Below are positions 37,293-51,000 of a stretch of DNA of 64,000 bases, one piece after another (within the stretch, counting starts at the first letter, position 1; every line of letters starts with the position of its first letter). The translations under genes were made by a program, and so were the position numbers. Under the pieces are notes generated by a model, which was given only the letters and a program-made list of their open reading frames with translations, was not told the DNA's origin and did not search any database. Origin of the DNA: Solicoccozyma terricola (lineage: Eukaryota > Basidiomycota > Tremellomycetes > Filobasidiales > Piskurozymaceae); assembly GCA_001600875.1 (NCBI GenBank), contig BCLD01000007.1, positions 405,141 through 469,140 of the forward strand, given 5' to 3'.

Positions 37293-38016
37293 CCCGTTAT
37301 GTAATGACAATGTTGGCAGTTGTACAACTAGACACGACCCTCGATCGACTTTCAGCCGACATCATTCTCAACCTCGCACTCGCGTATTTGCCCATCTTCG
37401 TTGCCATCTTGACCCAGAGCAAGGTTGCGGTATATTCGAACGGATCTCAAAGGGAAATTGACGACTTTGCGGAACGAGCTGTCCTCCTGGCGAACATGGG
37501 TGAGTTTGACGTCCCGCAAGAATGGCATGCAGAGGTTTTTTTTAGGTTTTTTTTTTGGGTTTTTTTGGTCGTTAGCGATACGCCTAGTAGAGAGTGAGAA
37601 GCTATAAAGGCGAACCTGTTGTAGATTACCCCAAGAAGCGTACCATATCTTGCAGATTCGACAAACTTCCATCTGACGGAGGGTCGCGTTCAGTGACTGA
37701 CACAGCAGTGGCGGTCTGAGGCCTCACCTTTACCATGATTTTTTCTGTCGTTCCGGATCCACGACAAGGACTTGTCAATGTCTGCCAGAAGACCCATAGC
37801 TTCTGTAAAGGCAGCGGAAAGTGGGAACTGGTTTTGAACCAGTCTCATCGAGGCATATCATGCACGCCTATCTAGTATGGCGATGGCGATGTGTGTTGCC
37901 ACTTGTGCCTGGGATCCCCACAACGCGAAGCATCCATTTGTTGATGTTTCAAGTTCAGAGAGCCTCATGTTACGGATGGGGGGGGGGAGGTAGGGGGTGG
38001 GCGGTGGGGCTCGTGG
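37293..38016. other. intergenic region between Byr4-like gene and RS/RRM-like gene
   Basis: This 724-bp gap has a T-tract cluster (about 37535-37567, GGTTTTTT-type units) and a G-rich stretch (37978-38010) just before the next gene. No gene is supported. Confidence 0.5.
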
Positions 38017-41000
38017 ATGGCAACCAGACGACAACTACAACTACAACATCACCCGCCAGTCATGACCTTGATCAGTTCGTCGGGACCATCGGCCGGCACC
38101 GCGACTGCTCCAAGACGTCTTCGCGATCCTCTTCCTTCCCACACACCCAGAGGACCAGCCGGAGGCGGAGCGGTTGCCAGGAGAACTGCACTATCGAACG
38201 TTCCATCCGTCGCGACTCCTTCGGTTTCCTATCCCCCGTCATATCGATCGAGCAGTGAAGCAGAGGAGCAAGCTATGGTATTGGTAGAACCCAGGCAGGC
38301 AAGCACGGAAATCCATCATCGAAGTTCTCCAGGTAATAATCGCCAGTCAAAACAACCAATCCAGACCTTTGCCCCACCCAGCAGAAACCATCTCCACGAG
38401 TATGTGTGTATCGATCCATCTCAAACTCAGTGGGATTCTCCTCCGTTCGCTCAGGTCCAGCTTCAAAGTCCTTCCCATCGATTCCAGTCGTGGAACTTTC
38501 CAACTAATGGAATCGCTCAACAACCTCCAGCCCCTCAACCTCCTTCCACTAATCTCCAATCATCTCCATCACCTCCTCAGCAACATGCATGGTCGATCCG
38601 TTCTATCTCTCCGGCTAGTCGACGTACTCTCTCATACCGTGCTCATTCTTCGATACAGACTAAAACAACTTCTCCAACTGTCAATATCACCCCATCATCC
38701 CAACGAGGACAACGTCTGGTATCCGACAACCGAATCGAACGTTCTTCCCCAATCAGCACTTCTGAAACCACTCTCGCATATTTTGAACCTCTTGCAAACT
38801 CAGTGGGCAGGAAGCAGGAGGTTGGACAAGATCGAGTGCTGACGATGCCACCAAGAAAAGAAAGTCGAATGGGTCAAAGCGGGTCACTTAGTACGGAACG
38901 ATCGATATTCCATGACTCTAAATTAAAAGTAGAAGACTTGGATTTCAACATGGTGATGAAATTCGCTAGCACGCAGGTGGATGAAGAGCTTGACGAGTTG
39001 ACTATTGATCTCGATCTTGGAGAATTAGATGGTATGGAAGACGATGAAGACGGGGATGAACAGATGCCGATTCTCCTTGAGCAAAGAAAATCAGTGCGAG
39101 TAGATGGTGGGGAAGAAAAGAGTGTGGAGAGATCTATGGGTAGGCTCATGACAGAGAATTCAGTCAGTCGCTTTGACGGTTATTCCGAAGAGCGACTCCC
39201 GAAAAGTGATCTCCAAGAGCGAAGACATCGACAGGATGGTGAGAACAAAATGCAATAAATCATAATCCGTCCCCCCTTTACTTTCTAAGACCTGATACGC
39301 CATCTTCCTCCTAGACTCTGAGCACCGCAGACGTTCATCTGAAAGAGACAGCTCTCGACGCAATGACAATGAAAGAGGTCGATCCCGCAACAGACACGAG
39401 TATAGGAGCGCAGACGATTGGGGTAAAGAAGAAGCGTCCTTTTACGATCCCTATTGGAATGGTGAGGTTAAGCATCGTTGGTCGTACGCTCCTGCTCACA
39501 TGCCATTGCTCTCCAGGCAGAGATAATCACGAGCGCAAGGCTTCATATCTCGAAGCTCATCGAGGTCACAAAGACTACTCCAGCGGCAAAAGTCGAATCA
39601 CTCGACAGCGCAGTCGTTCTCGATCTCCCGTCAGAAGTCGAATACCACGCTCCCGATCCCGATCTCCCGTTCGAAGGCGCAGACTCTCCCCTTACCCGAC
39701 GATACGAAGCTATCGTGAAGATAGGAGTACTGACGCAGATTCTCGCGAGATAGCTAGTACGATGAGTATGGAGCAATGTGACAAAGCGGAAAAGGTCACT
39801 CGAGCTGGGCAAGGTATGTTTCGAAGAGCACACAATTTGGGCACAAACTTAAATGTCGTTTCCCTGTGCCTTCACAGGGACTCCGGTTGTCGCCCCTAGC
39901 CCAATAGATTGCTACGCCACCCTCCAACGAATCAGTGATATCAAGGTCAACAAACCGCACCTGCTCACAAGCAAAGTGCGAACCCCCAATTGCATCCCCT
40001 ACGGTATCAGTGAGGATAAGACGATTGTGGTATGGTGTATTGGCAGGGAATTCAGTGAGGGTCTCGAATTAGATTTCAGTCACTCAATTGCTAACATCTT
40101 GCTGGGCAGCGCAAAGCGATCTTGTTCTCTATTGGTCTCAATACGGTGGGGTTCTAAGCCCAATTCACCTTTTCGTGCTGGGGGGGTCTTGATAGCTTGA
40201 TCATTCACAGGATGCGTCGAGAGGGTGGATATTGTAACTGCTCCTTTTGAAATGGCACCGACAGGTACGTGTTCTCCTGTGGCTGATTAGCGGGTGAGCC
40301 CAAGCTGCAGCCGAGTGACCTATTCGTGTCGCATGTTCACCATCCGACAGGCCGCCTGGTCTACATTTGGTTTAAGAAAGCCGCCGAAGTGCAGTATATT
40401 CTGGGGTTTCAACGCCCCGGTTCAGGATTTATTATCAACAAGGAAATAGCGGGCCTACAGTACGCAAGGCCAAAGGTGGCGGCAAAGGCGAGTGTCCGCT
40501 ACGTCTCTATCGACCGCGCTGCTAACACCTTGAATCCGTCTCACAGTTTGCCCAATGGAACGGCACTTCGTTTTCCATGATGCAGGCGGAAGCCGATCAT
40601 TTTCTCCCCAGTGCCGCAATCAGGAAAGGTCACAAGTTCAACGCCCGGTGGACCGCTGGGATGGAATGCCAGCCGAGACGACAGAAGCAGACTGGACCTC
40701 AAAATGTAAGGTTTCCCATGAGGCAGGCTGAGGAGGTACTTTGGCTTTGTGGGAGAGCGAGCGCTATGAGACGACCAGAGCTAACATAGGCTGCGATGAC
40801 AGGACGATAACGCTTCGAAGCTGCTTTCTCCAAGCTATAGACCGATCGAGAGAAGTGTGAATTTCGAGGTCTGTAGTCTCTAACCTGCTTGCAGACGGGG
40901 AGATTGAGCGCTTTCTGAACCTTACGGCTACTATATTTAGAGAGTCTCCTCAATGCCCACAGAGACATCTTGCAAATCAATCCTCATCAGGTGAGTGGCC

Positions 41001-41840
41001 ATCATACCAATCACCGAAAGCTTACCGAGAACCAACCTATCCCCTTCAGCGATATCCCGAGAATTGCGTCCGCCTTGGATGTTGTAGCCTATTTCGAGTT
41101 GGTCTATGAATGCGACGTGAAGAGTGTAGAGTGTGTGGCGTTGATCTCGTGAAGATTAGAAGACGACCTGATGGAATACCCGACACAGAATCTACGAATC
41201 GAGAATCATGGCAAAACCTTCACGCCACGACCGTCGCAGGTCGGTGTTGGTCCAATTTGCCACCCCAGGCGACTTGGGAAGTCTATCCGTGGACCTTGAT
41301 TTTCAATACGGAGGGTGGACTCTGTGCCCTGGCGGCCCGTATCGAAAGCTGAATCTCCGAATCAATAAGCTACCTCGCGAGATTGCTGCATTGTGGGAGA
41401 CGTGGGAAGATGCTTTGTGGATCAAGGCTGCCACCACGGATCAATGGACCCCCGCCGGAGCCTTTCAGTGAGTGACAGTCCCCTATGGAATCCTATGTGA
41501 GAGGGTTGACAGTGGCTACTTTCCAGATGGGTGCTTTACGATCGCTATCCACGTCTGAGTGGAGCTTTCGGGCTCCCAGCTACCGCTGCCGCCGGCCGTA
41601 CCAGCCCTCTCAAGAAGGCTACTCATGCACTAGGCATGACAGTTCCGAAGGATACTCCGAACGAGGTACATGAGGATCCTTTGAAAACACTTCTCAGTGC
41701 GAGAATGAATTGAACTAATATGGATGCACCACCAGCGTCCCTCATTCCTTCCCGCCAAACCGGAAACTACCCTTGAGGACCTCGATGTGGGTGCTCAAGC
41801 ATTGTACCGCCTCCAGGGGACACGTCAGAAGCCCTATTGA
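38017..41840 (+). CDS. RS-repeat protein with RRM-like segment, unrecognised
   Basis: Well-supported exons: 38017..39238, 39315..39461, 39517..39813, 39878..40054, 40110..40145, 40211..40264, 40351..40475, 40547..40705, a C-terminal exon ending 41467, then 41527..41665 and 41736..41840 (TGA). Exons between about 40803 and 41467 are uncertain. The first exon encodes about 400 disordered, Pro/Ser/Gln-rich residues with an acidic patch (LDLGELDGMEDDEDGDE). Exon 3 carries RS dipeptides with a duplicated RSRSRSPVR unit. Exons 4-7 read like a divergent RRM: EDKTIVVWCIGREF, then SDLVLYWSQYG, VERVDIVTAPFEMA and TGRLVYIWFKKAAEVQYIL. This suggests a nuclear RNA-binding or splicing-related protein. I do not recognise the C-terminal part (KLNLRINKLPREIAALWETW). 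The start could also be the ATG at 38062. Confidence 0.6.
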
Positions 41841-42085
41841 GGTCTTTGAACACTCAAAATGGACATCAGACACTCCGAGGATGGTTATGAAGCAGCATAC
41901 ATATCCTCGAACTCTCCGCCGCAAGACTACACCGTACCTAATCTATAATCTTGCGCTTCATGTCGCCTCCACCTTACGTCACGTGATCTCATTATTTATT
42001 GTTTGCGATTTGCAACTTCATGTTTCCCAAAAGTCAGACGCACCGTCTGGACAACTGTAGTCGATCAGCTGTCATCTCCTCAACG

Positions 42086-45000
42086 ATGGAGGTCGACGAT
42101 ACATACAGAGTAGAGGCTTCCTCGAGCTCCAGTCAACTTCAAGCTGATCAAAAGCCAGCAGACTTGCCAACTTTTGCCTCATTTCCTTTGCAACGTCAGC
42201 TACAAATATTTCTTCAAAGCCTGGGTGTCGACTCGACCTCCTCGTATGGAGTCGATTATGTCTCATCAGACATCCTTCAAGTGCTCACGGCTGCTGCGTA
42301 TCTGGATGCCGATCAACCTTCACCCCATCAGGTCTTAGGAGCCCTATCACGAGCTGCTGCCCAGCCAGGTCTCATTCAATCGATCTACCTCAGTTTCCGA
42401 CCCATTGCAGCAGATCTTCTCGCAAGATGGATCGTGGACTTACCAATCGAAGCACAAGAATGGGAGCAGAAGATTTTTATACTATCAGAGCTAGCAGAGT
42501 TTGCCGAGGAGCTGTGGGAGTGAGTGTTCGTATAGTTATGCTCTGACCTCACGCTCACCATCATCATGCATATTTAGGATCATTCATGCCTTCATCGACG
42601 CATCACCATTCAAAGAGAACGGTCTCCTAGGACTATGTCCAGAAGGAGACGATCTCCTTAATATCTCATCGCAACGGCTTCAGCTCCTTCTCATCGCCCA
42701 AAACCGTCTTGTGGCAGCAGATCCTCTCCTCTCAAATCGCAATTGTTGGCGATCTACACCACTTCTTCGGTTAATACGCTCGCACCAGGACGCTGGAGTT
42801 CGGCTGTTAGCGATCCACTGTTACGCTCAACAAATGTCTCTAAGCGAGTTGGGCCGGACGAAACTCGAAGAACAGTGTATTGGATCGCAGAAGGTAGACG
42901 CGAAGATCCTGCAGGGATGGGTGATTGAAAAGCGACTGGAGGGCGGCAGCACACGGAAGCTGCAGGAGATTGACGGATGGGTTCTGACTCTTGCAGAGTT
43001 GCAACGGAGAGATAAGCGTGAGTTCAGGTGGACAGGCGTAGTTTGACGTCCGAATTGACGATGAGCCCATTAGTCAAAACTATCGACATGCTGGAAACTA
43101 GTTCAATACCTGAGGCTTCACAATCATCATTCAACTTGACTGAAGAATGCTTGTGTCCCGCTGTCACAATCGTGGGAACTACTCCGATTTACAAGCCGAT
43201 TAGCGACAAGCCATCGACTCGCTCACAGAATTTCCTCCACGTTTCAACACCGTCCAATATCGCTACCATCGATCAAATATCATACTGCCTGCAAAGAAGA
43301 CTACCAGTCCTCCTCTCCTCTCTCACATCTGCAGGCAAGACGCACACCATTCACTATATGGCTTCACGAATCTACCCATCTGAAACCACAACCAACCGCG
43401 TGCTGACCATCGCCGCTGCGGATACTTCTCTGGACGCCAAGTCGCTGCTTGGTAGCTATGTGTCATCGCCTTCCCAACCTGGGACCTTTACATGGACGGA
43501 AGGTGCTCTGACTAAAGCGGTTCGCAGTGGACGTTGGGTTGTCGTTGAAGATCTTGATCGAGCAAGCCAGGAAGTCCTAAGCCTCGTCGCTACCCTGGCA
43601 GATGGCATGGGTCCTGCCAAGATGGCGGGATCGAGAGTAAAGCTGAATATTCCAGGCCGAGACAGCGTCGAAGCGGGCTTGGGATTTGCTTTATTCGGTA
43701 CCAGAACGGTGAACAACGCCAATGAGGCCGCAAAGGCTACATTTCTTGGTCATAACTACTTTGCAAGTGTTTATTTGCCTGCACCGAACGGTCTCGAAAT
43801 CGTACAAATGCTGGACGCTCGATTCCCAACTCTCAGTCAATCAGCGGCAAGCAAGCTCATCGATATCTATTTAAATCTCAGCAACCAAATGTCGAATCTG
43901 CATGGTCGAAACAGGGGCCGCTCGTACGGCTTGCGGGATCTGGAAAAATGGTGTGCCAGGGTGGAGAGGATTTTGCCCGAGGCTACACCTGCCCACCGCA
44001 ACTCGTCAGCATTCGTGAATCCGGTGGTCCAGGACGAAGTATTTATGGAAGCATTGGACATCTTTACAGCAGCTTTCGACTCAGCATCATCCCCAGCCCT
44101 TCGTCAACGACAGGAAGACATCGCCGCACTTATTGCGACATCGCTCGAGATTGGGGATGAACGTCGCGACTTTCTCCTCCGAAAGCGCGTACCCCAGCTC
44201 GAGATCATCGGAGATAGTCGAGCAAGAGCGTCGAAGGAGATTCGCATTGGTCGCGCCTCTTTAACTGGTCTGCCCAAAGATCCGACTCGTCTGAAGGACA
44301 CGGGTAGACCTTATGCTTTGACCAGACCATCACTGGTGCTGCTGGAGCGCTTGGCCGCAGGTATCGACATGTCCGAGCCAGTCTTGCTCGTTGGTGAAAC
44401 AGGTACTGGAAAGACCACCGCTGTTCAGTACTTTGCCGATGTCCTTAATCGGCCACTCACCGTTCTTAACATGTCTACGCAAACCGAAACAGGGGATTTG
44501 TTAGGTGGATTTAAACCCATCGACGCCGCACTTCCCGGCCGAGAACTCCATGGCCGATGGCTGTCGCTCTTCCGCCGGACCTTTAGCAAGAACCGCAATG
44601 AGAAATACGAGAGTGGAGTACGCAAGGCTATAAATGCTGGCAACTGGCGAAGAGTAGCGGACATGTGGATTGGTGCTGCAGATCTAGCCAGGGATAGGCT
44701 ACGGAAAGCCAAGTCCAAGTAAGCAGGAGTCTGAGAGTGAAGCCGCGAACATTTTGCTTATCATGGTTCCCGTTGCATCCACAGGGTGGATCTGGAGCTC
44801 AATGGAGATGCAACAGGCGGCCATTCACCGAGGAAGCGTCGTAAAGTCGATCACGACATTGTCGCCACGCCGGATAGCAAGCTAGAAGTCGCCTGGAATA
44901 CCTTCCGCAAGGACGTCGCAACTTTTTTGTCGCTTCACATCCAAGCGAGCTCTAAACTCGTCTTCTCGTTTGTAGAAGGGCCTCTCGTCAAGGCCCTCCG

Positions 45001-48000
45001 GGAGGGTGACTGGTAAGCATCCGCATTCTCTAGCGCAGGTTTTTGGCAACATCCCTAATTGTTCTGATCTATCACCCAGGATCCTGCTTGACGAAGTCAA
45101 TTTGGCGTCTCATGAGACTCTGCAATCGCTGACGGCAATGCTGGAGAACGCTACTTCGTCGATCACACTCACCGAAAGGGGTGATCTGGAGCCAGTCGCC
45201 AGACATCCGGACTTTCGCCTGTTTGCGTGTATGAACCCAGCTACCGATGTCGGTAAAAAGGATCTACTGCCAGGCCTGCGAGCTCGCTTTACCGAAGTCT
45301 TCGTACCTCCACCCGATGACGACAAGGACGCACTTCTTGCCATCATCAAGCAGTACCTGGGCAACGCCGTTGGTGGAGATCGCGCCGCTATTTTGGATGT
45401 CGCTGAATTTTACATGTCTATCAAGGCCATGGCTCGGGGGAAGGAGCTCGTCGATGGGAGTAACTTTGCGCCCCACTACAGCATGCGAACATTGGCTAGG
45501 GCTCTCACCTTTGCAGTCGAGGTCTCGCCCATGTTCGGTATTCGACGTGCTTTGTGGGAAGGCTGCCTTATGACCTTCACCATGTCTTTGGACGCGGAAA
45601 GCAACAAGAAGGCGAAGGATGTCATTGGTCGGCATCTGCTCGGGGGTCTTCGCAACCCGTCCGCGGTAATCAACCAACCACCGAACCTTCCGTCCAGTTC
45701 TGTTGATGACTATGTTCGCTTCGGGCATTTCTGGTTGCAACGCGGTCCGCTGGCCATACCGAGCTCCGATACCTACGTTATCACCCCATCGGTGGAGTCC
45801 AAGCTCTCCGATTTGGCAAGAGCAGTGTTGACTCGCAAGTTCCCAATTTTGATTCAAGGTCCAACCTCAAGCGGTAAGACTAGTGCGATCGAATTCCTGG
45901 CCCGTAGCACGGGTCATCAGTTTGTGCGTCTTAACAACCACGAACATACGGACATTCAAGAATACCTAGGGACATACACTTCGGATGCGCAGACGGGCAA
46001 GCTAGTGTATAATGAGGGAATTCTGGTTCGCGCAGTCAAGGAGGGTCATTGGATCGTTCTCGATGAGCTGAATCTGGCCCCAAGCGATGTTTTGGAGGCG
46101 CTCAATCGACTACTCGATGACAACAGAGAGTTGACAATACCGGAGACGCAAGAAGTTATCCGCCCTCATCCGGATTTTATGCTGTTTGCCACCCAGAATC
46201 CTCCCGGCTTATATGGCGGCCGCAAAGTGCTCTCTCGTGCCTTCCGCAATCGATTCCTCGAGGTTCACTTCGATGATGTCCCTCAAGCGGAACTGCAAAC
46301 CATCCTCTGTCAACGATGTGCAATCCCTCCCTCATATGCACAACGGATCGTTCAAGTGTTCGCCGAGCTCAGGCATCGCAGGCAAGCGGCGCGCGTCTTT
46401 GAGTCGAAGCAGTCATATGCGACACTTCGAGATCTTTTCCGATGGGCAGACCGTAAAGCTGAAGGCTACCAACAGCTCGCGGAGAATGGTTACATGTTGC
46501 TTGGCGCTCGAGCTAGACGTTCAGATGACGCGACCGTCGTCAAGGAAGTTATCGAGTCGGTGATGAAGGTGCAGATCGACGACAGGACTCTCTACACGAT
46601 CACCGAGGATCCCTCCAGCGCATATGGTCGCCTTGGCCTTCCCTTGCCTTTCCAGGCTGAGTCGCGCGTCGTTTGGACGGCGGCTATGCAACGTCTATTC
46701 TCTCTGGTGGCAACTGCTGCGGTGTACAAAGAGCCGGTCTTACTGGTGGGAGAGACCGGGTCTGGGAAAACCTCAGTCTGTCAAGCTCTTGCACGAGTCT
46801 TCGGGAGGACCTTGCTAGCGGTCAATTGCTATCAAACCATGGAAACAGCGGATCTTCTGGGAAGCCAGCGACCAGTACGAAATCGATCCGAAGCCCTGAC
46901 CGAGGTAATCGCCGAGTTACAATCTCTGGCTACTCTGACAGGACTCACCCTGGCGGACGTAGATTCCACATCCTCTAAGCAAATCTGGGCAGAAACAGCG
47001 ATCCGCGATCTCAGAGCGGCTGGTGGCTCCGATATCGAAGCAAGGCTATCTCTAGCGCTGGCTAAATTGCAACTCGCTGGTGCAATGTTCGAGTGGCGCG
47101 ACGGTCCGCTGGTTACGGCCATGCGGGATGGATCCATCATTCTATTGGATGAGATCTCGCTGGCCGACGACTCGGTGTTGGAACGACTCAACTCTGTGCT
47201 TGAACCTGCCCGTACCCTTACTCTGGCTGAGAAAGGTGGCTCCGATCTCGACAGCCTTGCGATTGTCGCCGCTCAAGAGTTTCAAGTGGTAGCCACCATG
47301 AACCCCGGCGGTGACTACGGCAAAAAGGAGCTTTCACCCGCTCTCCGGAATAGATTCAGTGAAATCTGGGTTGCGCCGCTGTCCGACAGGGTGGATTTGA
47401 TCCAAATTTTAGCGACGTCCGGGTGTCAAGGCTCGTTGGCTACGTGCGCTGGACTTGCCTTGGACTTCGTTCACTGGTTCCGCATGCGAGTGCAGGACGA
47501 TGGCAGGTCGGGCATTGGACTGAGAGATCTACTAGCGTGGAGTACCTTCCTTGTCAAGGCTTCTTCAGAGTTGGGCATGGACATTGCGTCGGCTTTCGTA
47601 CGTGGGGCTAGGCGCGACGCTGCCCGAGATTGGTACTGACCACAATCCTACCATCTTCAACAGGTTCAAGGGGCCCAGCTGGTCATCATAGATGGCCTGG
47701 AAACGGTTCCTGGAGTTGCTGGTCTTAGCAGGGCTGCTATCAACATTCTCCGGACGGAATGCCTTGCGGAGGCTCAACGTCTTTCTGCAACGCTACCAGG
47801 AGACTGCAAATTGTCTCAGGACACGAGTATCCACAACACTTCTCGAGCCTTCGGTATTGGGCCCTTCAAAGTGGAGAAGCCAGTGGATTCAACCGTCAAT
47901 CAAACAGTGGACTTCAGCTTGCACGCTCCTACCACACTCTCCAACGCCGTGCGAGTGCTTCGAGCTTGTCAACTTCCAAAAGCAGTGTTGTTGGAAGGCA

Positions 48001-51000
48001 GCCCAGGTGTGGGCAAAACCAGTCTTGTCCAGGCGCTGGCAACGGCAAGCGGCAGAGAGCTGTGTCGCATCAATCTCTCGGAGCAGACGGACCTCATCGA
48101 TTTATTCGGCTCGGACCTCCCGGTCGTCGGTGGACGTCCTGGAGAATTCGCTTGGAGGGATGCGGCTTTCTTGACGGCTCTCCGCCGAGGTGACTGGGTG
48201 TTGCTGGACGAAATGAACCTTGCTTCCCAAGCCATTCTTGAGGGACTCAACGCCGTCCTCGACCACCGTGGCACCGTTTACATCCCGGAGCTAGGTCGAT
48301 CCTTCGAGAAGCACCCTGATTTCCGAGTATTTGCTGCTCAGAACCCGGTGCAGCAAGGCGGTGGCAGGAAGGGACTTCCAAAGTCCTTCCTCAATCGATT
48401 CACCAAGGTCTACGTTATGGAACATACAACCGAGGATCTGTTAGCTATCTGCTCGCACCGCTACCCCGAGGTGCCTGTGCAGGTGCTGTCATCAGCAATT
48501 GCCTTCAATGCTAGAGTTACTGCGGCAACTATAACAGATCGGACAATAGGCAGACTCGGAAGTCCTTGGGAGTTCAATCTTCGAGACATTATGCGATGGT
48601 TGCAAGTCAATTCCGTCCGCAACGGATTTGAGAAGGATGAATTACTGGGCGAATTCGGTCGCTTGTGCTACATTGATCGCTTCCGCACGCTACAGGATCA
48701 GAAGGCCATTGCTGGCCTGCTTTCAACAGCGCTCGAAACGGGTTTGGATGTCGAGAGTCGACCATGGCTAGAGATCTCTTCGGATCGGCTACAGGTCGGC
48801 CACTCGCTTGCCATGCGATCGACAAACCGCGGGTCTGCGGCTGGACGATTGTCGTTTATACGCCAACATTTACCGGTCCAGGAAAGTCTCTTAAAGGCCG
48901 TCGAAATGCAGTGGCTCGTAATCCTGGCGGGGCACGCGGGAACGGGAAAACGCAGCCTTATTCGACTCACGGCTGACGTCCTGGGAGTGCGCCTTGTCGA
49001 GTGCAACATGCATTCCGCTGTCGATACCATGGAGATGCTGGGAAGCTTCGAACAGACAGACAGCTTCCGAGCTGTACATTCCTGCGCAGCGGATCTTCAA
49101 GAGATTCTCCGGAACTGCATCAGGCACAGCGAACTTGACTTGCAATCCATTGAGACAGCCGAGGAAATATCGAGGAGTTTAGCTGGAGAACCAACACTTG
49201 AACGAGCTCAAGCGGCTCTAGCTTGGCTCAACGAGGTAGTTGGTACCGGAGAGCGGTCTCTGACAAATATCGGTGCTCGTTTGCGTGACCTCGTAATGAT
49301 GGGCCCAACAGCCATGTCGTCCTTCGATTGGGTCGATGGTCCTCTCGTTCGAGCACTCCGGAATGGAGACTGGTTCGTCATCAACGACGCCAACCTCTGT
49401 GCGCCATCCGTATTGGATAGGTTGAACAGCCTGTGCGAATTCAACGGATCCCTAGTCTTGACAGAGAAGGGTAGCGAGTCTGGGTCTCCCGAGACTATTC
49501 ATCCCCATCCCAATTTCCGCCTCTTCATGACATTTGACCCCAAGCATGGCGAGCTCTCGCGAGCCATGCGAAACAGAGGCTTAGAGATCTACGTTTCGAA
49601 TGTGGGCAGCGATGATGCATCACGTATGCGTCAACTTCCCCAAACAACGGGGTCTCAATTCAAGATCGAAGAAGATATTGCCAACACAAGCCTTGTGGCG
49701 ATGGTGGACTCGAGGGTCGCTCGAACCTTGCAGCATTTACCTGGCTTCAGTGACGACGTTGGCATACTCTCCAACGCTCAGCTTGCACGAGCATTCGCTG
49801 TCCAACCAGCCAACTCCTCGGCATTGTCGACGTTCCGTTCGCTGTCACATCTCAAATCGCTTTCAAATGGACACAGATCTATCCTCTCCGAAATGACTTC
49901 CTTGGTAGGCTCTGGTAAATCACTTCCAATAGCTGCCAGACTTTGCCCTCTGCACGCCGAGACCTTGGTGAGTTATGTCGCCGATTGCCTGAGATGTTTC
50001 AATGCTGATCTGGCCCTGACCATTGACCTGGCAGCCCATCGATGTTTCTGTCAACGGCCAATTTTCCGCCTCGCCTGCATCCCGCCTGGTCTCTCAAGCT
50101 CTCGCGTTGTACGCCGAGAACGCTCTCCTGGCTTTCTCCACCTCGCTCTCATCTCAAGGCTGGATTGAGGTCGGGCCAAAGCAGGGATCCAACACTCCCG
50201 CCATCACCAGTCAGATCGCCTCATTCACTCAAGCGATGCATGGCTTCATCGCCCACGAGATTGGAATCGTATTGAATGCCGCCGAGGCAGCTGCCTTTCG
50301 GGTGAGTTCATCCTTACTTACAAAACCACGTTAGCAATTTCTGATCCGCCTCAATCGTCGACTCAATGCAGACGAACTTGATGACGGTCGCAGATATCCT
50401 CGTGCTTCTTAACATGGTCGAACAGACCTCGCAGGAGCACGCTATTAACTGGTCATCTCTGAGCTTGGCAATACAAGGCATCAGAGGCGCGTTGGGTGGT
50501 AGGGTAGAGTCTTTAAGCGCTTCAGCACTGCATACATTGTCAGTCCTTGGTAATGCAACGGCACTGGTCACTGGCAAAGCGCAGCGTACGGTCTGGCAAT
50601 GGCTGTTGGAAGACGATGTCCGGACGACATCTCCAGGAATGCACGACCTTCTGACCCTGGTGCAGCAACGCGGAACAGGTGAGGTACCCCAATTTGGCGC
50701 AATGACATTCGTAGCTAACACGACCCGCGTTCAGATGCCCTTCTAATTGCGGTCATGCAAGCAGTAGCTGCTTTTCCTTCGTCCGAGGTCGCACATAGCC
50801 AAGTCGAAGAGATTACCTCGGCTCTAACTTCGGTACGTAATTATGCCTGAAAGCCAAGGAGAAGCCTCCCTGACGGAAGGTTATTACCCGATCAGCTTCC
50901 GCTCCAAAACGACGGAGACAGTCAGGTCGACAAAGTCATGCTTGCGTCTGCTCACCTTCGAGCTCTGAAGCTAGCCTTTGCTAGTGGAAGTGAAGCTGTA

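Noticed and set aside
37293..38016. tRNA-like hairpin (GGGAACTGGTTTTGAACCAGTC)
   Set aside because: No A-box/B-box pair and no cloverleaf can be drawn. It is a simple inverted repeat of a few bases.
40991..41020. 30-nt intron candidate in the RS/RRM-like gene
   Set aside because: Too short for this genome's introns. A 59-nt intron from the same donor to the CAG at 41047-41049 is more plausible, although the downstream exons remain uncertain.
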